Under the pieces are notes generated by a model. The model did not search any database, had not been told where the DNA came from, and was given only the letters and a program-made list of their open reading frames with translations. A program made the position numbers and the translations under genes. Below, piece after piece: positions 17,168 to 26,537 of a stretch of 64,000 nucleotides of DNA (position 1 is its first letter; the number at the start of each line of letters is the position of its first letter). The DNA comes from Rheinheimera sediminis (GTDB lineage Bacteria > Pseudomonadota > Gammaproteobacteria > Enterobacterales > Alteromonadaceae): the NCBI RefSeq assembly GCF_004005375.1, contig NZ_RZUF01000017.1:1-64000 (forward strand), written 5' to 3'.

Positions 17168-17729
17168 CGTGCTCTCCACACTGTTTTACCAGAGCCTGTC
17201 GCGCATAACGCAGGCGGCTTTTGACCGTTTCAGGCTCTGCTGTGGTGATTTGGGCTATTTGCAGTACGCTGAATCCCTCCAGTTGTAGCAACAGAGCTTC
17301 GCGTTGCAATAACGGTAGTTGCATTAACAAATCCTGTAGCTTTGTTTCATTTTGTTGCTGCTCTACTAAATCAGCCGGGCTATATTCCTCTGTGGCTAAG
17401 TCTTCCTGGTTGTCGTAGCACCAGCGTTTTTGCTTTCTGAATTCGTCCAGCATTAAGTTACGGCCTATCGCAAACAACCAGGTTTTAAAACTGCTATGCC
17501 CGGCAAATTGTTGTTTTTGCTCCATCACTTTTAACCAGCTCTGCTGACTTAAGTCTGCCGCCAGCGCAGGATCGCTTTGTCTCAGTAGAAAATGATACAA
17601 ATCATTGCCGTAGCATTGGATCAACTGAGTAAGATAAGCGGGCTTATCTGTTTGTACATAACTTTGCATCAACTGCTGTGGATCAGTCTCAGGCAGAGTC
17701 TGATCCCGATTGAACCAGGATAACAGCAT
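17160..17729 (-). CDS. ECF-type RNA polymerase sigma factor
   Basis: A 189-residue sigma-70 family protein. Region 2 runs through LSQQSWLKVMEQ and TWLFAIGRNLMLDEFRKQKR (residues 65-115), and region 4 through PLLQREALLLQLEGFSVLQIAQI with TVKSRLRYARQAL (140-183), its helix-turn-helix. Region 1 and 3 are absent, as in ECF group factors. Followed by the membrane anti-sigma gene with overlapping stop and start, and preceded by a TonB-family gene 54 bp upstream. SD GGAG lies six bases before the ATG. Confidence 0.92.
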   Translation of the reverse strand: MLLSWFNRDQTLPETDPQQLMQSYVQTDKPAYLTQLIQCYGNDLYHFLLRQSDPALAADLSQQSWLKVMEQKQQFAGHSSFKTWLFAIGRNLMLDEFRKQKRWCYDNQEDLATEEYSPADLVEQQQNETKLQDLLMQLPLLQREALLLQLEGFSVLQIAQITTAEPETVKSRLRYARQALVKQCGEHDE

Positions 17730-17783
17730 CCCTTACTCCTCTTTCCGCCTTAGCCGCAACCAAGGGCTGTGGACCTGTTATAT

Positions 17784-18410
17784 TTATGCTTTATCCAGAC
17801 TAAAATCCAGCTGCACTTGCAAATTACGTTGCACCACAGCTTTCCCGTTGACCAGTTGAGGTTGATACTTCCAGGCTCGCAAGGCTTTGACAGCTTCCCG
17901 ATCAAACAGACGTTTGGGTTCAGCATCCAGCACTTCAACATCAATTACAGCGCCAGTGGCATCTATTGAAAAACTCAACTTAACCCAACCTTCTATACCA
18001 TTTTTTGCCGCTTCAACCGGATATCTGGGATCAATCCGAACTATGGCTGTAGCAGTTTTATCCATCAGGGTTACTTCTCTGGCTTCACCTAAATCCGGTG
18101 CAGGCATTACGGGATCTAAAGATAACTCAATGAAAGGGCCAGAATCTCCAGTGCTTTCAGGCGCCACAGTTGTAGGTCTTGTCACAGGTTTAACCGGCTC
18201 TGGCAAAACACGCACTATGGTAGTAGCAGCACGATCTTTTCTTGGTTCGTGCAGCTCGCTCTCTATCGTGACCATAGGTGGCTGTAGTGAGACTTTATCA
18301 CTGCCTATAAGCTGCTGCATTAAGGCGAATAATAAAAAGGTGATCAGCAAAGCCGGTGCTGTAGCCAGCATCATCTTCTGTTTATCTGTGCTTGTTTCAA
18401 AGGCGTTCAT
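17784..18410 (-). CDS. TonB-family energy transducer
   Basis: A 208-residue protein: short cytoplasmic N-terminus, one membrane segment around residues 15-34, a linker with several Pro/Thr/Glu stretches (EPVKPVTRP), and a C-terminal TonB domain at residues 120-206 with RIDPRYPVEAAKNGIEGWV and LRAWKYQP. It transmits proton motive force from ExbB/ExbD to outer-membrane receptors. ExbB/ExbD are not encoded nearby. SD CAGGAGAAAACC precedes the ATG. It is immediately upstream of, and likely co-transcribed with, the ECF sigma gene, unlike iron-regulated tonB operons. Confidence 0.9.
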   Translation of the reverse strand: MNAFETSTDKQKMMLATAPALLITFLLFALMQQLIGSDKVSLQPPMVTIESELHEPRKDRAATTIVRVLPEPVKPVTRPTTVAPESTGDSGPFIELSLDPVMPAPDLGEAREVTLMDKTATAIVRIDPRYPVEAAKNGIEGWVKLSFSIDATGAVIDVEVLDAEPKRLFDREAVKALRAWKYQPQLVNGKAVVQRNLQVQLDFSLDKA

Positions 18411-18705
18411 CTGGTTTTCTCCTGTTGTTTTTCAGTTAGACGAAACAGCAAGGAAAAAGGGGTTAAGCCGTTATGAAAAAATTATGGCTGAACTGATAAA
18501 CTTCGGACCCACTGAGTTCAATTAGAGTCTGGCTTCTTCAGTACATCTCGAAAAAACTCATTGCATCTGATTGAAGCGCGTGAAAGCACCTCACTGCAAA
18601 ACTGCACATCTAATGGCTGACACAATAAATGTAGATGCAGGAGCAGGCCATCTACTGAGGGAAAGGCGCAAGTAGATGACCATCGCCGATATTGGCCTGG
18701 ATTGA
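18411..18705. other. Intergenic region between tonB-like gene and MCP gene
   Basis: 295 bp. It must contain the promoter of the tonB-like/ECF operon (minus strand). I see no gene and no clear terminator for the chemoreceptor gene that ends at 18706. Confidence 0.4.
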
Positions 18706-20274
18706 TTACACTTTACGGAAACGTTCTACCAACTCATGCAATTGTTCAGAGGTATTCTGCAAATCTTTACCACTTTCGCTGACAGCAGTCCCCTGCTCCA
18801 GAGATTTGCTGGCTAAATCTGAAATACTAACAATTTGCTGATTAATATCTTCAGCTACATGGGCTTGTTCCTCCACTGCAGCAGCCATTTGTCCCGCCAT
18901 AGCAGCAATACTGCTCACTGCAACACTGATCCCTGCCAATGCTTGTTCAGTTTGAGCCACCTGAGTCGCGCCTAACTCAGCGTCCTTACGACCATTTTCT
19001 GCGACCTGAACCGAAGCTTTAGCTTTGGTCGACAGTTGCTGGATAATGTCGTAAATCTCTTTGGTGGATGCCGTAGTGCGTGATGCTAACAACCTGACTT
19101 CGTCAGCAACCACAGCAAAGCCCCGGCCTTGCTCACCAGCTCGTGCCGCTTCAATAGCAGCGTTTAATGCGAGCAGGTTCGTTTGCTCTGCGATTTGCTC
19201 AATAATTTGAGCCGCCCCAACAATTTTGTTGGTTTGATCAGCCAGATCAGCAACTGACTGACTGATGTCATTCACAGTTTTTTGTAACTGTTGCATGGCA
19301 CCACGAGTTTGACCTGCCACAGCGGAGCCAGAACGGGCTAAGGTATCAGCGTCTTCAGCTTTAGTGGCTGTGTCCTGAACGTGGGAAGACACTTCGGCAA
19401 TAGTAGTGGTCATCTCGTTCATCGCAGTCGCCACTTGCTCAGTTTGCATTTGCTGTTTTCGAATACTGTCTGCTGCGTCGACTGACATGTGTCGCACTTT
19501 TTCAGACAACACAGCCACTTTAGTAGACGAATCTTCAATCCGGGTTAATACCGTATTTAAGTGTGCACTCTCAGCAAGCAATGCCACCTCCAATTGCCCT
19601 AATCTTCCTTGATGCTTTGCGTACGAAGCAACAGCCAAAGCGTCTGTAAAAGCGGTAGGCAATAAGCTAAGTAAGCTGTTGAGGGATTGTTTGTACCGAA
19701 CAACTCCAACAACGTAGGCTAATACCGCCGTCAGAGCAAAGGCAACAGCGGCGACGCCAGAACCCAAAGTCCACCATAAAATGCTAGAAACCAGCACCGC
19801 CACCCAAGGTAAAATAGACCAACGCAAATCTGAAGCTACATCTGAGCCTGCATTGTGAGTATTTTTGCCGTCCTTAATAGCTTTATACAATTGCTCAGCG
19901 TGAGCAACCTGAGCGCGGGTAGGTACAGTACGAACCGACTCATACCCTACGATACGGCCATGTTCAGTGACAGGTGTCACATACGCATTAACCCAATAAT
20001 GATCTCCATTTTTACACCGATTTTTTACCAACCCCATCCAGGGTTTACCTTGCTGTAAATAGTCCCACATGGTTTTAAATGCAGCTTCCGGCATATCAGG
20101 ATGCCTGACAATATTGTGAGGTTTTCCTACTAACTCCTCTTTACTAAAACCACTGATCGAAACAAAGGCGTCGTTGCAATGCAAAATGGTACCTTTGATA
20201 TCAGTAGAGGAAATCAACTGCTGTTCTTTCGGAAAAGTACGTTCTTTTTCGGTGACAGGTAGGTTGTTACGCAT
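18706..20274 (-). CDS. PAS-containing methyl-accepting chemotaxis protein (Aer-like)
   Basis: A 522-residue chemoreceptor. Residues 16-125 form a PAS domain of the Aer type ([20 protein letters not shown] and RHPDMP are present), which in Aer binds FAD and senses redox or oxygen. Two close hydrophobic stretches at about 157-198 form a membrane hairpin. The rest is a long cytoplasmic signalling domain with the conserved hairpin tip [24 protein letters not shown]-terminal pentapeptide for CheR/CheB tethering is absent. SD TAAGGAG precedes the ATG. Likely mediates aerotaxis or energy taxis; ligand unproven. Confidence 0.92.
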   Translation of the reverse strand: MRNNLPVTEKERTFPKEQQLISSTDIKGTILHCNDAFVSISGFSKEELVGKPHNIVRHPDMPEAAFKTMWDYLQQGKPWMGLVKNRCKNGDHYWVNAYVTPVTEHGRIVGYESVRTVPTRAQVAHAEQLYKAIKDGKNTHNAGSDVASDLRWSILPWVAVLVSSILWWTLGSGVAAVAFALTAVLAYVVGVVRYKQSLNSLLSLLPTAFTDALAVASYAKHQGRLGQLEVALLAESAHLNTVLTRIEDSSTKVAVLSEKVRHMSVDAADSIRKQQMQTEQVATAMNEMTTTIAEVSSHVQDTATKAEDADTLARSGSAVAGQTRGAMQQLQKTVNDISQSVADLADQTNKIVGAAQIIEQIAEQTNLLALNAAIEAARAGEQGRGFAVVADEVRLLASRTTASTKEIYDIIQQLSTKAKASVQVAENGRKDAELGATQVAQTEQALAGISVAVSSIAAMAGQMAAAVEEQAHVAEDINQQIVSISDLASKSLEQGTAVSESGKDLQNTSEQLHELVERFRKV

Positions 20275-20566
20275 TAACTACACTCTCCTTAGTGGTGAAC
20301 TACAGGACTCACTTCAACAACTGTAAAAAGACGATAGAGAAATGAAAATACTGGTAAAAACCTAGCAGCAGATCCGCGACTTAGAAAGGAAAGCTCAAAA
20401 AAACACTCAATATTACGAAGAAAAGACTGAAAAAGCCAAAACAGGCTCGCATGACAACACAAAATTTAACTTTTTAGTTATGCTTTAAGCACAAATGGAG
20501 ATTTATTTTTACAGCCTGTTACTTTATGATTCGCCCCCCTAAGGAATTGATTGATAAAAGAATACC
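20275..20566. other. Intergenic region between divergent MCP and outer-membrane genes
   Basis: 292 bp, AT-rich, containing promoters for both flanking genes in opposite directions. No gene or strong hairpin seen. Confidence 0.35.
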
Positions 20567-21196
20567 ATGAACTATCTCACAGCCATCTGCTTTGCCACCA
20601 CTTTGCTGGCTTCCGTCTCTGCACATGCTAACCTGAATCAGTTCAGCTATTTTAGTCTGTCTGCTGCTCAGCAAAGCTATGATGATGTGCGTTTTGCGAG
20701 CATGGAACAACAACAGCTGTTGCAGCCAGCAACATTAGAACAAAGTGACTCAGGCATAGGATTCAGAGTGGCTGCAGGTTTTCAGTTTAATAAATATCTG
20801 GCCCTGGAGCTTGGTGTGCTGAGCCCGGCAAAAGCCGATTTTTCGATTTACACTGAAGCGACTGAAACCACAGAGCGTACTACTCTGATTGCTGGCGAGT
20901 TAACAGCACTGGGCGCCGACAGCCGGCTTATTTTGTCTTATCCCTTTAATAATGACTGGTATGTTCGGGGCCAATTGGGATTGGTATGGCAAAGCGCTAC
21001 GCAGGAACAACTCAGCACTCTTGATCCCTATGAAGTGCAGGAAACAAAAACTACAGCTACATCAACACTGCTGGCCGCAGGTTTTGGCTACAGCATCAAC
21101 AGCAATATGTCACTTGCCTTTGATGTTGAATCTGGTGAACTGATGGATTTGGATCAACAAAGCTACAGCTTATCTTTGTTATTTCGTTTTAACTAA
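20567..21196 (+). CDS. Small outer-membrane beta-barrel protein
   Basis: A 209-residue protein with a signal peptide ending SAHA. The mature part has the alternating hydrophobic strand pattern and aromatic girdle of an eight-stranded barrel of the OmpA/OmpW-like type (GFRVAAGFQFNKYLALELGVL, VRGQLGLVWQS, YSLSLLFRFN at the end). The C-terminal strand ends in Phe-Asn, near the usual Phe. No OmpA-type peptidoglycan domain. Stand-alone, convergent with rlmC. Confidence 0.8.
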   Translation: MNYLTAICFATTLLASVSAHANLNQFSYFSLSAAQQSYDDVRFASMEQQQLLQPATLEQSDSGIGFRVAAGFQFNKYLALELGVLSPAKADFSIYTEATETTERTTLIAGELTALGADSRLILSYPFNNDWYVRGQLGLVWQSATQEQLSTLDPYEVQETKTTATSTLLAAGFGYSINSNMSLAFDVESGELMDLDQQSYSLSLLFRFN

Positions 21197-21219
21197 AAGG
21201 CTGCTGGGTCAGCACAGAT

Positions 21220-22371
21220 TCAGCTCAGCAGATCCCGTCGCTGCAGCAGGGTTAACACCTCTGCATGATGGGTATGAGGAAACATATCAAACAGCTGTAC
21301 TTTGAGCAGTTGGTATTCTGTTGTCAGCAAGGCTAAATCGCTGGCCAGCGTATCAGGATTGCAGCTGGAATAAATCAGCCATGCTGGTTGTAACGCCAAC
21401 ACTGAATTGCAAAGTTCCGACCCCAAGCCCCGACGTGGTGGATTCACCAGCAGCAGATCGGGTCTTTGTTCTGCCGCTTTGGCAAAAGCAGTGGCATCTA
21501 AAGCCTGAAATTTTACTTCAGTAAGTCCAAGTTCAGCGGCTGAACGTGTTGCACTGGCAATGGCTTTGGGCGCAATTTCAATACCAGTTAAAGCCCGAAC
21601 CTGACCCTGTGTTGAACTGGCCAGATGCAAACCAAAACCACCTACTCCGCAAAATAAATCCCAAAGCTTATGGCCTGATAAGGGTTCTGCCCATTGTTTT
21701 GCTGTGGCATACAAAGCTGCAGCCACTGTGCTGTTGGTCTGGAAAAAGCTTTGTGGCGTCAAATAAAGCGGAATGCCGTTTAACTGCTCGCGCAACAAAT
21801 CTGCTGAAGTTAGCACAATTTCTTCCGGCCCTTCCAGCACCGCCATATGCACGGGCTGAAGATTCACCGAACAGACCTCAAGTTCAGGCCATTGCTGCTG
21901 CAACCAGGTTAAATGTTTTTGGATTGAGGCCAGGCAGTTTTTCGAGCGCAGCACAAACCGCAGCATAAAACGGCCAGAATGCTGACTTTGACTGAGTAAA
22001 ACAAGCTTCAGCTCGCCCTGTTTTTGCTCCAGTTGATAAGGGGTTAAACCAGCGCGTTGAATAAAGCGTTTAATCAGAGCAAAAGCCGGCTCAAAGGCTG
22101 GCGGATACAAAGGGCAAGCGGATAAATCGACAGGTTGTTGGCCGTTCAGAATGCCCAGCACAGGCTCTGCAGCTGTGCCAGACACCACCATTTTGGCTTT
22201 AGTGCGAAAGCCTTGTACGTCACTTGCTACTGCAGGCAGCAGTTCAGCTCCAGTAAAAGACGCCATCAAAAGCGCCAGTTTCTGTTGTTTTTGTGCTAAT
22301 TGTTCAGCATAAGGCACAGCAAGCTGGCTACAGGAGCTACAACGTCCGGCTAAAAACTCAACACAATTCAT
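21220..22371 (-). CDS. rlmC: 23S rRNA (uracil(747)-C(5))-methyltransferase RlmC
   Basis: A 383-residue RumA-family enzyme. The N-terminus CVEFLAGRCSSC supplies three cysteines, with a fourth further on, of the [4Fe-4S] site. The catalytic core has the SAM motif FCGVGGFGLHL, the segment NPPRRGLG, and the catalytic-cysteine motif SSCNPDTL near residue 340. This order is specific to RlmC, which methylates U747. Lacks the TRAM domain seen in RlmD, in agreement with RlmC. Monocistronic. Confidence 0.95.
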   Translation of the reverse strand: MNCVEFLAGRCSSCSQLAVPYAEQLAQKQQKLALLMASFTGAELLPAVASDVQGFRTKAKMVVSGTAAEPVLGILNGQQPVDLSACPLYPPAFEPAFALIKRFIQRAGLTPYQLEQKQGELKLVLLSQSQHSGRFMLRFVLRSKNCLASIQKHLTWLQQQWPELEVCSVNLQPVHMAVLEGPEEIVLTSADLLREQLNGIPLYLTPQSFFQTNSTVAAALYATAKQWAEPLSGHKLWDLFCGVGGFGLHLASSTQGQVRALTGIEIAPKAIASATRSAAELGLTEVKFQALDATAFAKAAEQRPDLLLVNPPRRGLGSELCNSVLALQPAWLIYSSCNPDTLASDLALLTTEYQLLKVQLFDMFPHTHHAEVLTLLQRRDLLS

Positions 22372-22462
22372 CGTCTCTCAACTGTACTTAAAGGCCTGTA
22401 AGGATTAGCCGTCATTTTACGACGTTAAGCAAAGCCAAAGCCAGAAAAACTGCCTGTGGCAG

Positions 22463-23206
22463 CTACATCTGGCGAAACAAAGCCACAGCCTGCTGATAGT
22501 TATGCAACGCCAAAGCTGCATCATAACGCTCACCTTCATCACGCATAAAAGCATGCTGAGCATTGTATTCATACCAGCTGAAATGAACTTTGGCCTGGGT
22601 TAGTTGTTGATAGACGTTCTGCCGCCCTTCAGCAGACACATGAGGGTCTTGTTTGCCCCACACCATCACCAGTTCGCCCTGAATATCAGCCGCGCGGCTT
22701 AAGGTCTGCTGGCCTTCGCCACAAGGTAAGGTATCGCTGTGCAGATCTGTGGCATACAAGCAATAAGTGGCTTTGATAGCCGGATTGAGCGCAGCACGAA
22801 ATGCCAGATGACCGCCAATACAGACGCCCATAGCCCCAACTTCAGGCCGGACATAAGGCAGGCTTTTTAAATAATCCAACATGGCCTGATTGTCGCTGTC
22901 ATAACTTTCCAGCGGCTTAGTCCATTTGTCCTGATTGCCTTTGTCTTTGCCTGCATCGTCATAAGCCAGCACTGTGCCCAGCGGATTTAATTCATGAAAA
23001 ATCTCAGGCACCAGCACCACAAAACCATGACTGGCAAGCAGTGCAGCACTGCGGGCTATAGGAGCAGTTTGCTGAAAAATCTCGGAATAAAACAAAATAG
23101 CCGGAAAGGTTTTACCCAGAGTAGCAGCCCCTAATGGCTGGTACTGATACACCAGCATAGGCCCGGTTGGCGTAGTTAAGGTGATTTTTTTGTGTTCAAT
23201 TTGCAT
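22463..23206 (-). CDS. Dienelactone hydrolase-family protein
   Basis: A 247-residue alpha/beta hydrolase. The nucleophile cysteine is in GVCIGGHL near residue 125, the acid is probably the Asp of GKQDPHVS, and the catalytic His is in HAFMRDEG near residue 222, giving a Cys-Asp-His triad characteristic of dienelactone hydrolases. The physiological substrate is unknown and the gene is not in an aromatic-degradation cluster. Start at 23206 (MQIEHKKITL) is chosen by comparison with family length; the site upstream is weak, and a GTG at 23266 would add 20 residues. Confidence 0.82.
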   Translation of the reverse strand: MQIEHKKITLTTPTGPMLVYQYQPLGAATLGKTFPAILFYSEIFQQTAPIARSAALLASHGFVVLVPEIFHELNPLGTVLAYDDAGKDKGNQDKWTKPLESYDSDNQAMLDYLKSLPYVRPEVGAMGVCIGGHLAFRAALNPAIKATYCLYATDLHSDTLPCGEGQQTLSRAADIQGELVMVWGKQDPHVSAEGRQNVYQQLTQAKVHFSWYEYNAQHAFMRDEGERYDAALALHNYQQAVALFRQM

Positions 23207-23354
23207 AAAAAAGTCGTCTGCATAGAAAGCTGGATATCTATCATAAAGAGCAAAAGCAAAAGTCACTAGTAAGATTTCTTCGTTCAGACAAGTATTAATC
23301 AGGCATTCAGTTGAAGGGCATAAACTTGAATCATCAGATAACAGGAGTTTTTAT

Positions 23355-24062
23355 ATGAATCAGTCCCGTTTATGGCTTTCTGCAGCAGTTCTGGCTCTGG
23401 GTATAGTTGCAGGCAGCGCTATTTTAGCCAGCAGTCTGCTCCAGTTCAGGGCTATGGAGCGCGTTGTTCAGGTCAAAGGTTTAGCTGAACGGGAAGTTGC
23501 CGCAGATACGGTGATTTGGCCTATTAAATTTAACGATGTCGACAATAACCTGACCACGCTGGTGGCTAATGTTGAGCGTAAAAACGAGCAAATTCAGGCG
23601 TTTTTGAAACTGCAGGGCTTTAGTCCAAAAGAGATCTCTGTGGCTGTGCCACAAATTGTCGATCGTCAGGCAGGTTATTACGACCCGAATGCCAATCAGC
23701 TGCGTTACACCGCCAGCTCTATTGTCACCGTATACAGTAGCAATGTCGATTTAGTGCATCAGGCGATGGCGAAGTTACTGGAGCTGAGTAAAACCGGCAT
23801 TGCCATAGCAGGGCAGGATTATGACAGTAAGCCTGAATTTATTTTCAGTGGTTTAAACGAATTAAAACCTGACATGATTGAAGAGGCCACCCGCAATGCG
23901 CGTGAAGTGGCCACTAAATTTGCCGCTGATTCAAACAGCAAACTGGGCAAAATTAAAACCGCCAGCCAGGGTCAGTTCAGTATCAGCGACCGTGACAGCA
24001 ATACACCTTATATCAAAAAAGTAAGAGTGGTCGCGACGGTTGACTATTACCTGTCAGATTAG
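23355..24062 (+). CDS. SIMPL-domain (DUF541) periplasmic or envelope protein
   Basis: A 235-residue protein with an N-terminal hydrophobic segment (residues 8-30), which acts as an uncleaved anchor or signal, and a SIMPL domain at residues 35-232 starting VVQVKGLAEREVAADTVIW. SIMPL proteins (E. coli YggE is one) are linked to oxidative stress but have no settled biochemical role. SD AACAGGAG precedes the ATG. A small lipoprotein gene follows after 23 nt and shares the transcript and terminator. Confidence 0.85.
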   Translation: MNQSRLWLSAAVLALGIVAGSAILASSLLQFRAMERVVQVKGLAEREVAADTVIWPIKFNDVDNNLTTLVANVERKNEQIQAFLKLQGFSPKEISVAVPQIVDRQAGYYDPNANQLRYTASSIVTVYSSNVDLVHQAMAKLLELSKTGIAIAGQDYDSKPEFIFSGLNELKPDMIEEATRNAREVATKFAADSNSKLGKIKTASQGQFSISDRDSNTPYIKKVRVVATVDYYLSD

Positions 24063-24085
24063 TAACGATTTTACCAAGGGAGCCC

Positions 24086-24316
24086 ATGATGAAAAAAGCA
24101 TTGTTTCTGACCAGCAGTATCGCAGTTTTACTAACATTAACAGGTTGTGTGGTGCGTGGCCCCACGGTCTGGGTTGAACCAGCAGGCTATTATGGCACTG
24201 CTCTGGTAGTAGAGCCAAGACCCACAGTAGTTGTAGTTGAAGAGCGGCATTATGATCAAGATCGGCACTATCATAAAAAGCAAAACAAGCAAAAACGCCA
24301 TTATCATCGACAGTAG
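24086..24316 (+). CDS. Small His-rich lipoprotein
   Basis: A 76-residue protein with a lipoprotein signal (LTGC, Cys near residue 22). The mature part is short, with Val/Pro-rich turns, and ends in an HYHKKQNKQKRHYHRQ tail containing six His and many basic residues that could bind metal or phosphate. A second in-frame ATG follows at 24089. AAGGGAGCCC precedes the first ATG. Co-transcribed with the SIMPL gene. No family assigned. Confidence 0.7.
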   Translation: MMKKALFLTSSIAVLLTLTGCVVRGPTVWVEPAGYYGTALVVEPRPTVVVVEERHYDQDRHYHKKQNKQKRHYHRQ

Positions 24317-24445
24317 TTAACTGCAGTTACCACCACAAATGACAGGCATTATTGCGCAAAAAGCTAAAACGAACTAAGCTTTAAACGCTGATTTAGACCA
24401 AGGGTAAATTTAGTTTTTTATGTTTTTGATCTGCAGGAAGTGTGC

Positions 24446-24490
24446 AAAGGCCGGAGCTAAGTGATTTCACAAAGCTCTGGCCTTTTTATT
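24446..24490 (+). terminator. Terminator of the SIMPL/lipoprotein unit
   Basis: AAGGCC and GAGCT (24447-24458 region) pair with AGCTC and GGCCTT (24473-24485 region) with one mismatch, then TTTTTATTTAT. It lies 130 bp after the lipoprotein stop, with no gene between. Confidence 0.8.
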
Positions 24491-24538
24491 TATATCTCAG
24501 ACTGCCCTGACAAGGTCAGGTTTTAGCAGTTAACAGCA

Positions 24539-25495
24539 TTAGGACGCGCGCTTTATGCTGAAACTGTAACTATGTTGGGGCAGCGGTGTCGCAACGCCCG
24601 TCTGGTAAGTGTCGACCTGTATGATGCCTTTGTCATTCAGGCTGAATACTCTGAACATAGGGGTATGTTTGGTCTCATCAGGAATTTTGGTGCGCTCCAG
24701 TGCTGGAATATGTAAATATTGCACCTGACCTAGCTGCTTTGAATGCTCTGTTCTGTCCATATCCATATGCAAATCACCTGAGATGACAGCGACCAGATTG
24801 GGCTGAGCTATCACTTCTGCAAAACCAGCATGATGAATACCTTTTTCTGCATTTTCAGGATAAACACCTGCCTGAGCACCATGTACAACTAACAGCACTG
24901 ATTTATTACTTAAGCGCTTTAATTCGCCAAGGATCCAGCTGATGCCTTGATCATTAAAATCACGGCCATGATCTGGTGACGCAAAAACCAGAGCGACCTC
25001 ATCATACTCCAGCACATAACTGGGTGAGTCAATGGTCACTTTGCCCTGATTCCACAGATTGGCATACTGCATAAAACGCTCTACTGTGCTGCCGTGCTCT
25101 TCATTACCCATAATAGGATAAAACGGCAGTTTCAGTTGTTGTAGTACTGGTGTTGCGTTTTCATACTGGATTTGAGTGCCCTTGTGCGCTATGTCACCCA
25201 CCCCAACCACAAAACTCAGCTTCAGAGCTTCTGTCAGCTGATTTACATCGGCGACTGCTGCAGCCAAATTTGGAAACTGAGGCTCAGGTTTAGGTTCGGC
25301 ATCACCCAATACAGCAAAAGCCAGCACTACAGAGCCAGCTTCTGCTGGTGTTGTAGCCACTGCAGGTGCCATAGCAGATTCGACTTGCGCCTGTGGGCTT
25401 GATTGTTTCGTCTCTGTTGGTAAGTCTGCCGGAGAGCATGCGCTGAGCAACACGCTGAGTAGCAAAGGTACAAAAAGGCTGAAACTGGTTTTCAT
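24539..25495 (-). CDS. Lipoprotein calcineurin-like metallophosphoesterase
   Basis: A 318-residue lipoprotein (LLSAC, Cys near residue 20). The metallophosphoesterase core has recognisable blocks FAVLGDAE, VGVGDIAHKG, MGNEEHGS, VHGAQAG and ISGDLHMD. Compared with the usual D-x-H, GDxxD, GNHE, GHxH set, the first and last blocks deviate (GDAE, GDLH), so the metal site may be altered. Substrate is unknown; a periplasmic phosphodiesterase or phosphatase is likely. ATG at 25495 has CAGGATT upstream. Its stop lies 48 bp from the SIMPL terminator, convergent. The AraC-family gene lies 25 nt upstream on the same strand. Confidence 0.8.
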   Translation of the reverse strand: MKTSFSLFVPLLLSVLLSACSPADLPTETKQSSPQAQVESAMAPAVATTPAEAGSVVLAFAVLGDAEPKPEPQFPNLAAAVADVNQLTEALKLSFVVGVGDIAHKGTQIQYENATPVLQQLKLPFYPIMGNEEHGSTVERFMQYANLWNQGKVTIDSPSYVLEYDEVALVFASPDHGRDFNDQGISWILGELKRLSNKSVLLVVHGAQAGVYPENAEKGIHHAGFAEVIAQPNLVAVISGDLHMDMDRTEHSKQLGQVQYLHIPALERTKIPDETKHTPMFRVFSLNDKGIIQVDTYQTGVATPLPQHSYSFSIKRAS

Positions 25496-25520
25496 AGATA
25501 ATCCTGTCAAAAGTTGCCGG

Positions 25521-26537
25521 TTAATTAAAATGGAACATACCTTTAAAACTGCTGGGGATTAATCCTGTCCAGCGTTTAAAGGCACGACGAAAGTTGTGTT
25601 CATCTGAGTAGCCCAGCTTCAGGGCAAGTTGGCGGTTTGAATATTGGCCTTGTTGCAATAAATTGCGGGCAGCGTCACGACGCACTTCATCTATTAAACG
25701 GGCAAAATTAGTGTCATGCCGGCTGAGTACACGTTTAAGAGTGCTGTGGCTTAGACCTAAAGCAGCAGCCACCTGCTCCTGACTTAGTAACAGTGGCAGA
25801 GCGCGCTGCTGTAATCGGCAAATGCTTTCCAGCACACCTCGTTGCTTAATCAACACATGATTTAACTGACGGCAAGTTCGTCGGGCTGCTTTAAATTGCA
25901 CAGGCTCTGCATCAGCAAACTTCTTCTGCAGCAGGTCAAGCGGAATAGATAAACTATCGCATGGCTGAAGGATAGCCAAATCACAGCCCCACAACTGATG
26001 CTGGCTACAACTATGCTGAACCTGAAGACGAACTCCAGCCAAAGAACCCAATTGCTGCTTGATCAGGTTAAGCAGCAAGGAGCATAAAATAGTCAGCATA
26101 AAGGCATGTTGCGGCCCTAAATCAACAGCAGCTTTGAACTCAATAATGAGGTGCTCATTTTGCTGGCTCAGCCTGACATAAAAACCTGGAAACAACTGAT
26201 GACGGAAGTAATACAAATGACAGAGCGCTTGTTTCAGGTTTTTTGCGAACTGCAAACTTTGACAAACTGCGATATAACGGCTGTTCAGCATAGCGCTGCC
26301 CAGTAAAAAAGGCAGCTCTGGGCTTTTTAGTTGATGCTGGCAATTCTGCAGCAGTTTCAGCCAATCTGCGTGGTGTAGCCGTCCATGCGGCCTTTGTAAG
26401 TCCTGCTCAAAAATACTAGTGCCACTTAACAGCTTATGCAGTTCAACTCCACGACGTTGGGCCAAAGCCAGCAACTCTGTGCTGCCATGTTGCAGCAACA
26501 GAATTTTGTCGTGAGAATCAAAATGGCGTGTTGGCAT
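25521..26537 (-). CDS. AraC-family transcriptional regulator (OruR-like architecture)
   Basis: A 338-residue regulator. The N-terminal two thirds resemble the Arabinose_bd domain family of OruR/ArgR-type regulators (tandem helical half). The C-terminal 100 residues hold two helix-turn-helices with the family signature LALKLGYSDEHNFRRAFKRWTGLIPSSF. Its ATG overlaps the TGA of the upstream GGDEF gene (TGATG), so the two are coupled. Ligand and targets are unknown. Lies 25 nt before the phosphoesterase gene, which may belong to the same transcript. Confidence 0.88.
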   Translation of the reverse strand: MPTRHFDSHDKILLLQHGSTELLALAQRRGVELHKLLSGTSIFEQDLQRPHGRLHHADWLKLLQNCQHQLKSPELPFLLGSAMLNSRYIAVCQSLQFAKNLKQALCHLYYFRHQLFPGFYVRLSQQNEHLIIEFKAAVDLGPQHAFMLTILCSLLLNLIKQQLGSLAGVRLQVQHSCSQHQLWGCDLAILQPCDSLSIPLDLLQKKFADAEPVQFKAARRTCRQLNHVLIKQRGVLESICRLQQRALPLLLSQEQVAAALGLSHSTLKRVLSRHDTNFARLIDEVRRDAARNLLQQGQYSNRQLALKLGYSDEHNFRRAFKRWTGLIPSSFKGMFHFN

